From JAAKFL01 sp964629645 (lineage in GTDB: Bacteria; Chlamydiota; Chlamydiia; Chlamydiales; SLFE01), in contig CAZVSU010000101.1 in assembly GCA_964629645.1 (NCBI GenBank), forward strand, positions 1-7,087: DNA of 7,087 nt, given 5' to 3'. Made by a program: the position numbers and the translations under genes. Below are positions 1-5,520 of the stretch, piece by piece. Each line of letters begins with the position of its first letter. The first letter of the stretch is position 1. The notes beneath the pieces were generated by a model that worked only from the letters and a program-made list of their open reading frames with translations, searched no databases and was not told the origin of the DNA.

Positions 1-389
1 GCTTAGCCTTTGGCCCAGGAATCCCTCTTGCTTTAGCAAGGGGAGGATGTCAATTTGAGGCTTTTACGGCGAAAAAGTCGACACGCTTGAGGCAGTTAGC
101 CCGTTTCTACGAGAAAGGGTCTGATCCTGTGCCAAAAAATAGAAAAAAAGCCTTTCGCTTGATGCAACGGGCCGCTTACAAATCCGATGTCACTGCTATG
201 CGCCATTTGGGGCGTTATTACGAAAAGGGAATCGGATGCCGGCGTTCAATGATTCATGCCAAAACTTGGTACGCCAAAGCGGTGACTCGCGGCTCTGAAG
301 CGGCGAAGACAGATCTCAGAAGATGCGAAGCGCTCGCGCATCGATCCTCTCATTTCAAAAGCGCTCGTTACGGCGCCGCCCGCTATTGA
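1..389 (+). CDS. Sel1-repeat protein, 3' end (cut by left edge)
   Basis: The frame is open from the left edge (first full codon at base 3) to a TGA at 387-389, giving about 128 residues of the C-terminus. Two Sel1-like (TPR-type) repeats are visible. Around residues 26-62 there is LARFYEKG, then KKAFRLMQRAA. Around residues 64-99 there is LGRYYEKG, then HAKTWYAKAVTRG. A TTG at base 87 could be read as a start, but it falls inside the first repeat's helix and has no Shine-Dalgarno, so the gene more likely begins outside the window. Sel1 repeats form helical solenoids that bind other proteins; in intracellular bacteria they are often adaptors or secreted factors, but no such role is shown here. 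The last ~25 residues are Arg/His/Ser-rich and follow the last repeat. The gene converges on the FKBP gene with only 12 bases between the stops. The family call is good; the role is unknown. Confidence 0.72.
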   Translation, partial: LAFGPGIPLALARGGCQFEAFTAKKSTRLRQLARFYEKGSDPVPKNRKKAFRLMQRAAYKSDVTAMRHLGRYYEKGIGCRRSMIHAKTWYAKAVTRGSEAAKTDLRRCEALAHRSSHFKSARYGAARY

Positions 390-401
390 TAGAGTGTCCT
401 G

Positions 402-1019
402 TTATTCGACATCGATCAGCTCAACATCCACCTTTAAGGCGATATTCGGCTCCACCCAAGAGGTGTCCCCATAGCCCAATTCCGGATGGATATAAAGGAC
501 CCTTCTGTCTCCTTTTCTCATCCCTTTGACACCGAGGCAAAACCCTTTAATGGCCATGTCTAGATCTTGTTTGACCGGCTCGCCTTGCCTTGTATTGATG
601 AGACAATCGCCCTTGTCGCTTTCACAGATGATATGAAAACGACCGGATTTCTGAAGGACGGGGCCGTTGCTTTGCGATGTGATCCTCTCAATATAAAGTT
701 TTTGAGGAACAAGTTCGATGACCCCTTCTTTTCGTGCGATCTCTTTAAGATAGACAATGCTTTCGGTCAAATGGCGATGGGATTCTTGCTTAAATGCCTT
801 TTCGTCTAATTCAAGCATTTTGAGCTGGCATTTTTCAATATCGATGTCTGGAGCCTCTTGAATTCCCTTCACAATGTCATCAAGTGAGATCTCCCCATCC
901 TTGAATTCCTTAGCAATCATGATTCCGATATAGCGGCCCATCTCTTGCCTCGGAGTAAGGGCTTCTTCTGCACAAAGAGCAGAAAAAATAAACAAATAAC
1001 ACGTGATCACTCTTCGCAT
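402..1019 (-). CDS. Exported FKBP-type peptidyl-prolyl cis-trans isomerase (Mip-like)
   Basis: The 205-residue product has a signal peptide (basic MRR, hydrophobic residues 4-15, likely cleavage near ALCA/EE at 17). There is no good lipobox. An FKBP N-terminal (dimerisation) helical segment runs about 24-100 (MGRYIGIMIAKEF, then LDDIVKGI), followed by an FKBP fold about 105-204. The C-terminal half is well kept: AIKGF at 156-160, GVKGMRKGDRRVLYIHPELGYG at 163-184, and VEPNIALKVDVELIDV at the end. The family catalyses proline cis-trans isomerisation and assists folding, here in the periplasm. By my alignment, several FKBP12 active-site positions differ: Tyr26 is Cys132, Phe36-Asp37 are Leu140-Ile141 and Trp59 is Phe160. 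Tyr82 is kept (Tyr183). Activity may therefore be reduced, or this may be normal for the chlamydial branch. The ATG at 1019 lies inside the end of the upstream gene (13-base overlap), suggesting translational coupling. It could be the lineage's mip gene, but I cannot establish orthology. Confidence 0.82.
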   Translation of the reverse strand: MRRVITCYLFIFSALCAEEALTPRQEMGRYIGIMIAKEFKDGEISLDDIVKGIQEAPDIDIEKCQLKMLELDEKAFKQESHRHLTESIVYLKEIARKEGVIELVPQKLYIERITSQSNGPVLQKSGRFHIICESDKGDCLINTRQGEPVKQDLDMAIKGFCLGVKGMRKGDRRVLYIHPELGYGDTSWVEPNIALKVDVELIDVE

Positions 1020-1903
1020 AGCTGACTCAGAACGGTTTGAAGAAAAGTCTCGGATTGGGAAAGTTTTGTGAGCTCTTTTCTGCCTTTTGAATACGTTTGA
1101 TATAACTCTTCAGTTTCTTGAGAATCATGGTCTGCCATGAATGCCGGCAGTCTGACAGGACATAAGGGGTGCTCTTTTTTATAAGATGAGAAAGGGCGAT
1201 AAGCGATCTTTTGAAAGTTTAGGTACTGCTTTATCACATCGTTTTGGCCAGATGCAGGCCCGTCATTTTTTAAAGCATGCACTTCGTAGCGGTTGAAGTG
1301 TAAAAGCTCGGGTGGAAGGGCATCGGGAATCTTCGGCAGCGAGCCGATTTTTTCATTTAACTTGTTTTTTTCACAAAAAAGGTGTGCATTCCTTTCACCG
1401 TACCCGAATGCCATGCCCATTTCTTTGTGGGTATCGCCATCATTTTGCAAAAGATGTTCAAGTTCGAACTTTCTCAATGACAAGGGGTGTTGCTGTTTGA
1501 GCTCTCTGAAACTCTTTAAATTGACAAAAATAAGTTCGCGGTAGTGTGAATGGTTGAGCTCGAAAGTCCTCTCCTTGAAAAGAAAATTCTTCATGGGGAG
1601 TTTTTCTTGCACTTTTCTCCAGACGAGAAGCCCTTTTCTAAGCCTTGTGGATTCAATTTGACCTGATCCCATTAGCTTGCAATAGCTGAAGCCTTCAATC
1701 CAATGAGTGGTTGATACGGGCTTATGGCCAAGTAGCGTATAACCGAACTCTTCCCGCGTTATGAGGACTTTGAAAAAATCTTCCAAACAATCGCTTTCTT
1801 CCTCACTAAGGGACGTCATGACAGTTGACACTTTCTTTTCTTGAGTCGCAGAAAGGGACAACGAAACTGTGAAGCTGATAAGGAAAAAAGCGAAATATCT
1901 CAT
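1007..1903 (-). CDS. Exported protein of unknown function, possible Chlamydiae-specific family
   Basis: I do not recognise a function. The 298-residue product starts at the ATG at 1903, where the protein begins with a classic signal peptide (MRYFAFFLIS, hydrophobic to about residue 18, likely cleavage near Ala19). An in-frame ATG at 1930 would add nine residues and weaken the signal peptide. Neither start has a strong Shine-Dalgarno. The mature part is charged and probably soluble, without further membrane segments. Distinct short motifs are EEFGYTLLGHKPVS (51-64), MAFGYGERNAHLF (164-176) and a C-terminal PAFMADHDSQETEELYQTY (253-271). From memory, the FGYTLLGxKP plus GYGxxNAxLF pattern occurs in hypothetical proteins of Parachlamydiales; this was not checked. 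Five cysteines (39, 75, 177, 248, 296) could form disulfides after export. It is the first gene of a leftward unit and overlaps the downstream FKBP gene by 13 bases, so the isomerase may be co-produced with it. Confidence 0.7.
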   Translation of the reverse strand: MRYFAFFLISFTVSLSLSATQEKKVSTVMTSLSEEESDCLEDFFKVLITREEFGYTLLGHKPVSTTHWIEGFSYCKLMGSGQIESTRLRKGLLVWRKVQEKLPMKNFLFKERTFELNHSHYRELIFVNLKSFRELKQQHPLSLRKFELEHLLQNDGDTHKEMGMAFGYGERNAHLFCEKNKLNEKIGSLPKIPDALPPELLHFNRYEVHALKNDGPASGQNDVIKQYLNFQKIAYRPFSSYKKEHPLCPVRLPAFMADHDSQETEELYQTYSKGRKELTKLSQSETFLQTVLSQLCEE

Positions 1904-1918
1904 AGTGCAAAAATCTTG

Positions 1919-1930
1919 ATGACATGTCAT
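1919..1930. repeat. 12-bp perfect palindrome
   Basis: ATGACATGTCAT equals its own reverse complement. It lies 16 to 27 bases upstream of the preferred ATG of the leftward exported-protein gene and contains the alternative upstream ATG (1928-1930 read leftward). It would lie in the 5' leader if the leftward promoter candidate is correct. It could be a dimeric protein-binding site or simple chance; nothing else in the window repeats it as far as I can see. Confidence 0.35.
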
Positions 1931-2047
1931 TCGTTTTGGGGACGTGACCCCCTAGAGGATCGTTGCATTGACCCAAACACGGCAGGTGATTAAGGAGACG
2001 CAATTTGTGAGATCACTTTTGTTTCCAGTCGCTCAAGAGTGAGAATA

Positions 2048-2076
2048 ATGCTAATTTGTTCGGCTTCCAATGTCAA
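2048..2076 (-). promoter_or_regulatory. Candidate sigma-70-type promoter for the leftward exported protein/FKBP unit
   Basis: Read leftward, a perfect -35 box TTGACA (2076-2071) is followed by a 17-base spacer and TAGCAT (2053-2048), which matches the -10 consensus at four of six positions. Transcription would start near 2041, leaving a leader of about 138 bases before the ATG at 1903. It is the best leftward match seen in the intergenic region. The perfect -35 and ideal spacing support it; the weak -10 and long leader count against it. Confidence 0.5.
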
Positions 2077-2084
2077 GACATCGG

Positions 2085-2100
2085 GGTGATTTTTTTCACA
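2085..2100. promoter_or_regulatory. CRP-like inverted repeat between divergent promoters
   Basis: GGTGA, six T residues, then TCACA: this matches the CRP/FNR-superfamily consensus TGTGA-N6-TCACA at nine of ten fixed positions. The centre is about 2092.5, roughly 50 bases upstream of the predicted leftward start (near 2041) and roughly 78 bases upstream of the predicted rightward start (near 2171). Both spacings are compatible with an activator or shared operator. The spacer is a pure T run, so a chance match in AT-rich DNA is possible. No regulator gene is in the window. Confidence 0.35.
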
Positions 2101-2136
2101 TAAAGTGCCTGCCATTAAGTCGTTATCACTCTGGCG

Positions 2137-2164
2137 TTGCTTTTTTCATGTGATTTGCTACAAT
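2137..2164 (+). promoter_or_regulatory. Candidate extended -10 promoter for pdhA
   Basis: TACAAT (2159-2164) matches the -10 consensus at five of six positions and is preceded by TGC (2156-2158), which makes an extended -10 element. A weak -35 (TTGCTT, 2137-2142, three of six) lies 16 bases upstream. Transcription would begin near 2171, giving a short leader of about 29 bases that carries the pdhA Shine-Dalgarno AGAGGG (2191-2196). It is the best rightward match upstream of the pdh cluster and would serve pdhABC and probably ndh. Confidence 0.58.
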
Positions 2165-2199
2165 AAAAATTGCTGATGTTAAACGACTTCAGAGGGTAA

Positions 2200-3225
2200 A
2201 TGACGACGAAAAAAGAAACAGCCGAGCGCACCTTTTTTTCCTGCGATGAAACAAAGGTCATTAAAGAGCTGGGCAAAGATAAACTGCTCAAAGCGCTTGA
2301 GCGCATGCTTCTCATCCGCAACTTCGAAACACGCGCAGAAGCGGCCTACCAGCAAGGGAAGATCGGCGGTTTTTTTCATGCTTACACGGGACAGGAGGCG
2401 ATTCAAACGGCAGCCCTTGACGTTTTCGGGCGCAATAACTGGTGGATCGGCACCTATCGCTGCCACGCGCTCGCCCTTTTGCTCGGCGCCACGCCAAAGG
2501 AAGTGATGGCAGAACTTTACGGCCGCGAGACAGGCAATGCCAAGGGGCGCGGCGGTTCCATGCACCTTTACACTGACAAATTGCTGGGGGGATTTGCGAT
2601 TGTCGGCAGCCACGTGCCGGTTGCGGTGGGGGCTTCTTTCGCTCTCAAATATCAGGACATCAAAGATGAGCTGGCGATCTGTTTCTTAGGCGACGGCGCG
2701 ATGGCGCAAGGGGCCTTCCACGAAGCCATGAACTTAGCGTCACTTTGGGATCTTCCGGGCATCTACGTGATCGAAAACAATCAATGGGGCATGGGAACAT
2801 CTGTTGAACGAGCGCTTTGTTTTGGCCGTCTTGCTGAAGATGTCGCCCCAATGTATAAAATGAAAGGGTATACGCTCAACGGAATGGACTATGTCAACTG
2901 TGTCGCCGGCTTTTCGCATATCAAAGAAGAGACGTTGAGGACAGGTCGTCCCGTTTTAGTGGAAGCGGTCAGCGAGCGGTTCAAAGGGCATTCCATTTCC
3001 GACCCCGGGCTTTACCGCTCAAAAGAAGAGCTTGCAGACGCCAAGAAAAAAGACCCCATTCTTATTTTACGAGGCTATTTGGAAAAGATCGATGCGATTG
3101 ACGACGATTCATTCAAAGAAATGGACAAAGCGCAAAAAGACAGTGTCGTGGAAGCGATGAAATATGCCGATGCCTCGCCGTGGCCCGATCCTGTGACCCT
3201 TGAGGAGGATGTCTATGCCGACTGA
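2200..3225 (+). CDS. pdhA: Pyruvate dehydrogenase E1 component, alpha subunit
   Basis: The 341-residue length is normal for bacterial E1-alpha. With PdhB it forms the thiamine-diphosphate-dependent E1 that decarboxylates pyruvate and transfers the acetyl group to lipoyl-E2 in the cytoplasm. The diagnostic TPP motif is complete: GDG at 164-166, then NN at 193-194 with 26 residues between. Other family marks are GGFFHAYTGQEAI (56-68), YRCHALAL (86-93), GRGGSMHLY (116-124), GGFAIVGSHVP (130-140) and the active-site loop FKGHSISDPGLYRS (261-274). The ATG at 2200 is supported by AGAGGG just upstream, though the gap is short. It is the first gene of the cluster, behind an extended -10 promoter candidate, and its last 11 bases overlap pdhB. 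A branched-chain oxo-acid E1 is the main alternative; the loop sequence and linked E2 favour PDH. Confidence 0.93.
   Translation: MTTKKETAERTFFSCDETKVIKELGKDKLLKALERMLLIRNFETRAEAAYQQGKIGGFFHAYTGQEAIQTAALDVFGRNNWWIGTYRCHALALLLGATPKEVMAELYGRETGNAKGRGGSMHLYTDKLLGGFAIVGSHVPVAVGASFALKYQDIKDELAICFLGDGAMAQGAFHEAMNLASLWDLPGIYVIENNQWGMGTSVERALCFGRLAEDVAPMYKMKGYTLNGMDYVNCVAGFSHIKEETLRTGRPVLVEAVSERFKGHSISDPGLYRSKEELADAKKKDPILILRGYLEKIDAIDDDSFKEMDKAQKDSVVEAMKYADASPWPDPVTLEEDVYAD
3203..3208 (+). promoter_or_regulatory. Shine-Dalgarno that sets the pdhB start
   Basis: A perfect AGGAGG lies inside the last codons of pdhA, six bases before the ATG at 3215. Two other in-frame candidates can be set aside: the TTG at 3200 lies ahead of this site, and the ATG at 3209 abuts it directly. 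This fixes pdhB as starting MPTDSD and implies that ribosomes finishing pdhA can start pdhB. Confidence 0.8.
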
Positions 3226-4216
3226 CAGCGACACGCAGGAAGTGACCACAAGAGACGCGATCCGGCAGGCGATCGACGAAGAGATGGAGCGCGATGAAAG
3301 AGTGTTCATCATGGGGGAAGAGGTTGCCGAATACAACGGCGCCTATAAAGTGACAAAAGGGCTGCTTGATAAATGGGGGCCCAAAAGAGTTGTCGACACT
3401 CCGATTGCAGAAAATGGTTTTGCCGGCGTGGGGATCGGAGCAGCCATGTGCGGGCTTAGACCCATTATCGAGTTTATGAGCTTCAACTTTTCCTTTGTGG
3501 CAGCCGATCAGATCATCTCGAGCGCCCCTAAAATCCACTATATGTCTGGCGGACGGTTTAACGTTCCCATCGTGTTTCGAGGGCCCAACGGGTCGGCGGC
3601 GCAAGTGTCGAGCCAGCACTCTCATTGCGTGGAGTCGATTTATGGCAATTTGCCCGGATTAATTATTGTTTCGCCATCGAACGCCTACGATGCCAAGGGG
3701 CTTCTCAAAACGGCTGTTCGCGATAATAACCCTGTTCTTTATTTAGAAACCGAGCTCGGGTACGGAGACAAGATGGAGATCCCGACCGACGAATATCTGG
3801 TCCCTTTTGGAGAAGCCAAAGTGCTCAGAAGGGGAAAGGATGTGACGTTAGTCTCTCATGGCTATATCTTGAGACGCGTCATAGAGGCAGCGGATGTTTT
3901 GGCCAAAAAGGGGATTCAAGCAGATATCATCGACCTTCGATCAATACGGCCGCTTGATATCGCCACTGTCGCTGAATCGGTGAGACGGACGAATCGCTGC
4001 GTCTGCGTTGAGGAGGGGCATCTTTTTGGGGGGATTGCCTCGGAGGTGGGGTTCCAGATCATGGAGCATTGCTTTGATTATCTCGACGCCCCCGTCGAAA
4101 GAGTCTGCCAAAAGGAAACGCCGATGCCATACTCAAAAGTTTTAGAACATGAGACCCTGCCCACCGTGGAGAGGATCATCCACGCCGCAGAAAAGGCGTG
4201 CGCGGTCGATTTATAG
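3215..4216 (+). CDS. pdhB: Pyruvate dehydrogenase E1 component, beta subunit
   Basis: The 333-residue product is a full-length E1-beta subunit, partner of PdhA in the alpha2-beta2 E1 heterotetramer that binds thiamine diphosphate at the subunit interface. Visible family marks are the N-terminal RDAIRQAIDEEMERD, MGEEVAEYNGAYKVTKGL (33-50), DTPIAENGFAGVGIGAAM (61-78, with the Glu that contacts the cofactor), FRGPNG (121-126), QHSH (134-137, the conserved active-site His region) and DLRSIRPLD (240-248) leading into the C-terminal transketolase-like domain that binds E2. The start at 3215 is chosen because AGGAGG lies six bases before it. It overlaps pdhA by 11 bases and ends eight bases before pdhC, so the three genes are surely co-transcribed. 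No key residue appears to be missing. Confidence 0.94.
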   Translation: MPTDSDTQEVTTRDAIRQAIDEEMERDERVFIMGEEVAEYNGAYKVTKGLLDKWGPKRVVDTPIAENGFAGVGIGAAMCGLRPIIEFMSFNFSFVAADQIISSAPKIHYMSGGRFNVPIVFRGPNGSAAQVSSQHSHCVESIYGNLPGLIIVSPSNAYDAKGLLKTAVRDNNPVLYLETELGYGDKMEIPTDEYLVPFGEAKVLRRGKDVTLVSHGYILRRVIEAADVLAKKGIQADIIDLRSIRPLDIATVAESVRRTNRCVCVEEGHLFGGIASEVGFQIMEHCFDYLDAPVERVCQKETPMPYSKVLEHETLPTVERIIHAAEKACAVDL

Positions 4217-4219
4217 GAG
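4215..4219 (+). promoter_or_regulatory. Shine-Dalgarno that sets the pdhC start
   Basis: AGGAG overlaps the pdhB stop (TAG at 4214-4216) and lies five bases before the ATG at 4225. An earlier in-frame GTG at 4198 has no such site and would add residues ahead of the canonical MPITVTMPKLSPTM lipoyl-domain start, so 4225 is preferred. Confidence 0.78.
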
Positions 4220-4224
4220 AGACT

Positions 4225-5499
4225 ATGCCCATTACTGTCACAATGCCAAAATTATCCCCGACAATGGAAGAGGGTGTGATTGCGAAATGGCACGTCAAAG
4301 AGGGAGATCATGTCGAGCCTGGCGATCTGCTCTTTGAGGTGTCGACTGACAAAGCCACCGTAGAGCATCAAGCGTTAGATGAAGGATGGCTCAGGCAAAT
4401 CATCGTGGCTGAAGGAGAGGTGGCAGAAGTGAATCAGCCGGTCGCTTTATTTGGCGAAACCGAAGAGGAAAAAGTAGAGCCGTTTGCGCCTGAAAAGGCG
4501 CCGCAGGGAAAAGAACAGCCTGTTGAAAAAAAGACGGAGAAACAAGAACAACAACCGGCAAAAAAGGAAATGGCGCAGCCTGTTTTCAAGCCGTCGCCCC
4601 CATTAGAGGGTGGCTCGTTTCAATTTCCCACTGAACCCCTCGAAAGAGTGAAAGCCTCCCCTGTTGCAAAAGCCATTGCGAAAGAACAAGGGCTGGATCT
4701 CTCAAGTGTAAAAGGAAGCGGGCCCGGCGGGCGTATCATGAAGCGCGACTTGTCGCTTGCTCAAAAGGGGAGTGTCGTCCGCTTTTCACAAAGAGAAAGA
4801 CCGAAAGAAGACGCGGGATCCTTTGAAGAGATCCCCATGTCACCCATGCGGAAAGTGATCGGAAAAAGATTGCAAGAAGCGAAAGCGTTCATCCCTCATT
4901 ATTATGTCAGTTTGGATGTCGACGCCGATAATCTCGTCTCTATCCGCGAGCAGTTGAAAGAAGGGGGGCTCAAAGTCACCTATAACGATTTGATCATCCG
5001 CGCTGTTGCCCTTGCATTAAAAGAACATCCTAACGTCAATAGCGGCTACAATTCGGAATCTGAATCCATCGTCAGGTTCAAAACGATCGACATTTCTGTG
5101 GCAGTCGATATCGATGACGGCTTGATCACACCGATTATCCGTTATGCCGATTATAAATCTGTCGGTGAAATTTCCGCTGAAGTCAAAGAATTAGCCGGAA
5201 GAGCCAAACAAGGAAAGCTGAAGCCGGAAGAGTATCAGGGCGGCTCGTTCACCATTTCCAATCTAGGCATGTTTGGCGTTACCCACTTCCACGCTGTCAT
5301 CAACCCCCCTCAAAGCGCCATACTCGCTATTGGAGGGATCAACGATCAGCCAATTGTCAAAAATGGGCAGCTTTTGGCCGGAAAAGTCATGAATATGACG
5401 ATTTCTGCCGATCATCGTGTTGTCGACGGCGCTATCGCAGCCGCCTTTCTCAAAACAGTAAAAAAATACATGGAGAATCCGGCGCTTCTCGTAGTATAA
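4225..5499 (+). CDS. pdhC: Pyruvate dehydrogenase E2, dihydrolipoamide acetyltransferase
   Basis: The 424-residue product has the three E2 modules in order. A single lipoyl domain (about 3-78) begins MPKLSPTMEEG and carries the lipoylation lysine Lys43 in STDKATVE. A flexible linker (about 82-140) is rich in Glu, Lys, Gln and Pro. The peripheral subunit-binding domain (about 143-178) reads ASPVAKAIAKEQG, then GSGPGGRIMKRDL. The catalytic acyltransferase domain (about 203-424) includes SNLGMFGVTHFHAVINPPQ and the active-site motif DHRVVDG (396-402, His397 and Asp401). It moves the acetyl group from E1 to CoA and forms the core of the complex. E2 needs lipoylation and an E3 dihydrolipoamide dehydrogenase; neither a lipoate ligase/synthase nor lpd is in the window. 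It follows pdhB by eight bases and precedes ndh by 21. An E2 of another 2-oxo acid complex is unlikely given the neighbours. Confidence 0.94.
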   Translation: MPITVTMPKLSPTMEEGVIAKWHVKEGDHVEPGDLLFEVSTDKATVEHQALDEGWLRQIIVAEGEVAEVNQPVALFGETEEEKVEPFAPEKAPQGKEQPVEKKTEKQEQQPAKKEMAQPVFKPSPPLEGGSFQFPTEPLERVKASPVAKAIAKEQGLDLSSVKGSGPGGRIMKRDLSLAQKGSVVRFSQRERPKEDAGSFEEIPMSPMRKVIGKRLQEAKAFIPHYYVSLDVDADNLVSIREQLKEGGLKVTYNDLIIRAVALALKEHPNVNSGYNSESESIVRFKTIDISVAVDIDDGLITPIIRYADYKSVGEISAEVKELAGRAKQGKLKPEEYQGGSFTISNLGMFGVTHFHAVINPPQSAILAIGGINDQPIVKNGQLLAGKVMNMTISADHRVVDGAIAAAFLKTVKKYMENPALLVV

Positions 5500-5500
5500 T
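5471..5500 (+). promoter_or_regulatory. Possible internal promoter ahead of ndh
   Basis: A perfect TATAAT (5495-5500) overlaps the pdhC stop codon, with TGGAGA (5471-5476, four of six against TTGACA) 18 bases upstream. The predicted start near 5507 would leave only about 14 bases before the ndh ATG, still including its Shine-Dalgarno. It might allow ndh to be expressed apart from pdhABC. The -10 also arises simply from a Val-Val-stop codon string (GTA GTA TAA) plus a T, so chance is a real alternative. Confidence 0.3.
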
Positions 5501-5520
5501 AAAAAGAAAAGGATCATGAC

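Noticed and set aside
47..58. An ATG at 47 behind a strong GGGGAGG at 40-46.
   Set aside because: It is out of frame with the Sel1 protein and meets a TGA after three codons; the Sel1 frame has no start at the right distance from this site.
322..342. Inverted repeat GATGCG / CGCATC near the end of the Sel1 gene.
   Set aside because: It lies within coding sequence, has only six base pairs and no T run, so it is not a terminator.
1930..1930. The longer start of the exported protein at the ATG ending at 1930.
   Set aside because: It would place nine extra polar residues, including two Cys, ahead of a clean signal peptide and has no Shine-Dalgarno; the ATG at 1903 fits better.
1986..2016. GTGAT / ATCAC inverted repeat in the intergenic region.
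   Set aside because: It has five base pairs with a 21-base gap, much weaker than the site at 2085-2100 and with no positional support.
2007..2042. An 11-codon GTG-started reading (MRSLLFPVAQE) with an AAGGAG nine bases upstream, in the intergenic region before pdhA.
   Set aside because: No convincing rightward promoter lies upstream of it; the best one is downstream at 2137. The length is easily reached by chance, so it is not called as a leader peptide.
2983..3012. Lys instead of His before GHS in the E1-alpha active-site loop (FKGHSISDP).
   Set aside because: This position varies among bacterial and plastid E1-alpha proteins; the conserved GHS-x-SDP core is intact, so it is not treated as an anomaly.
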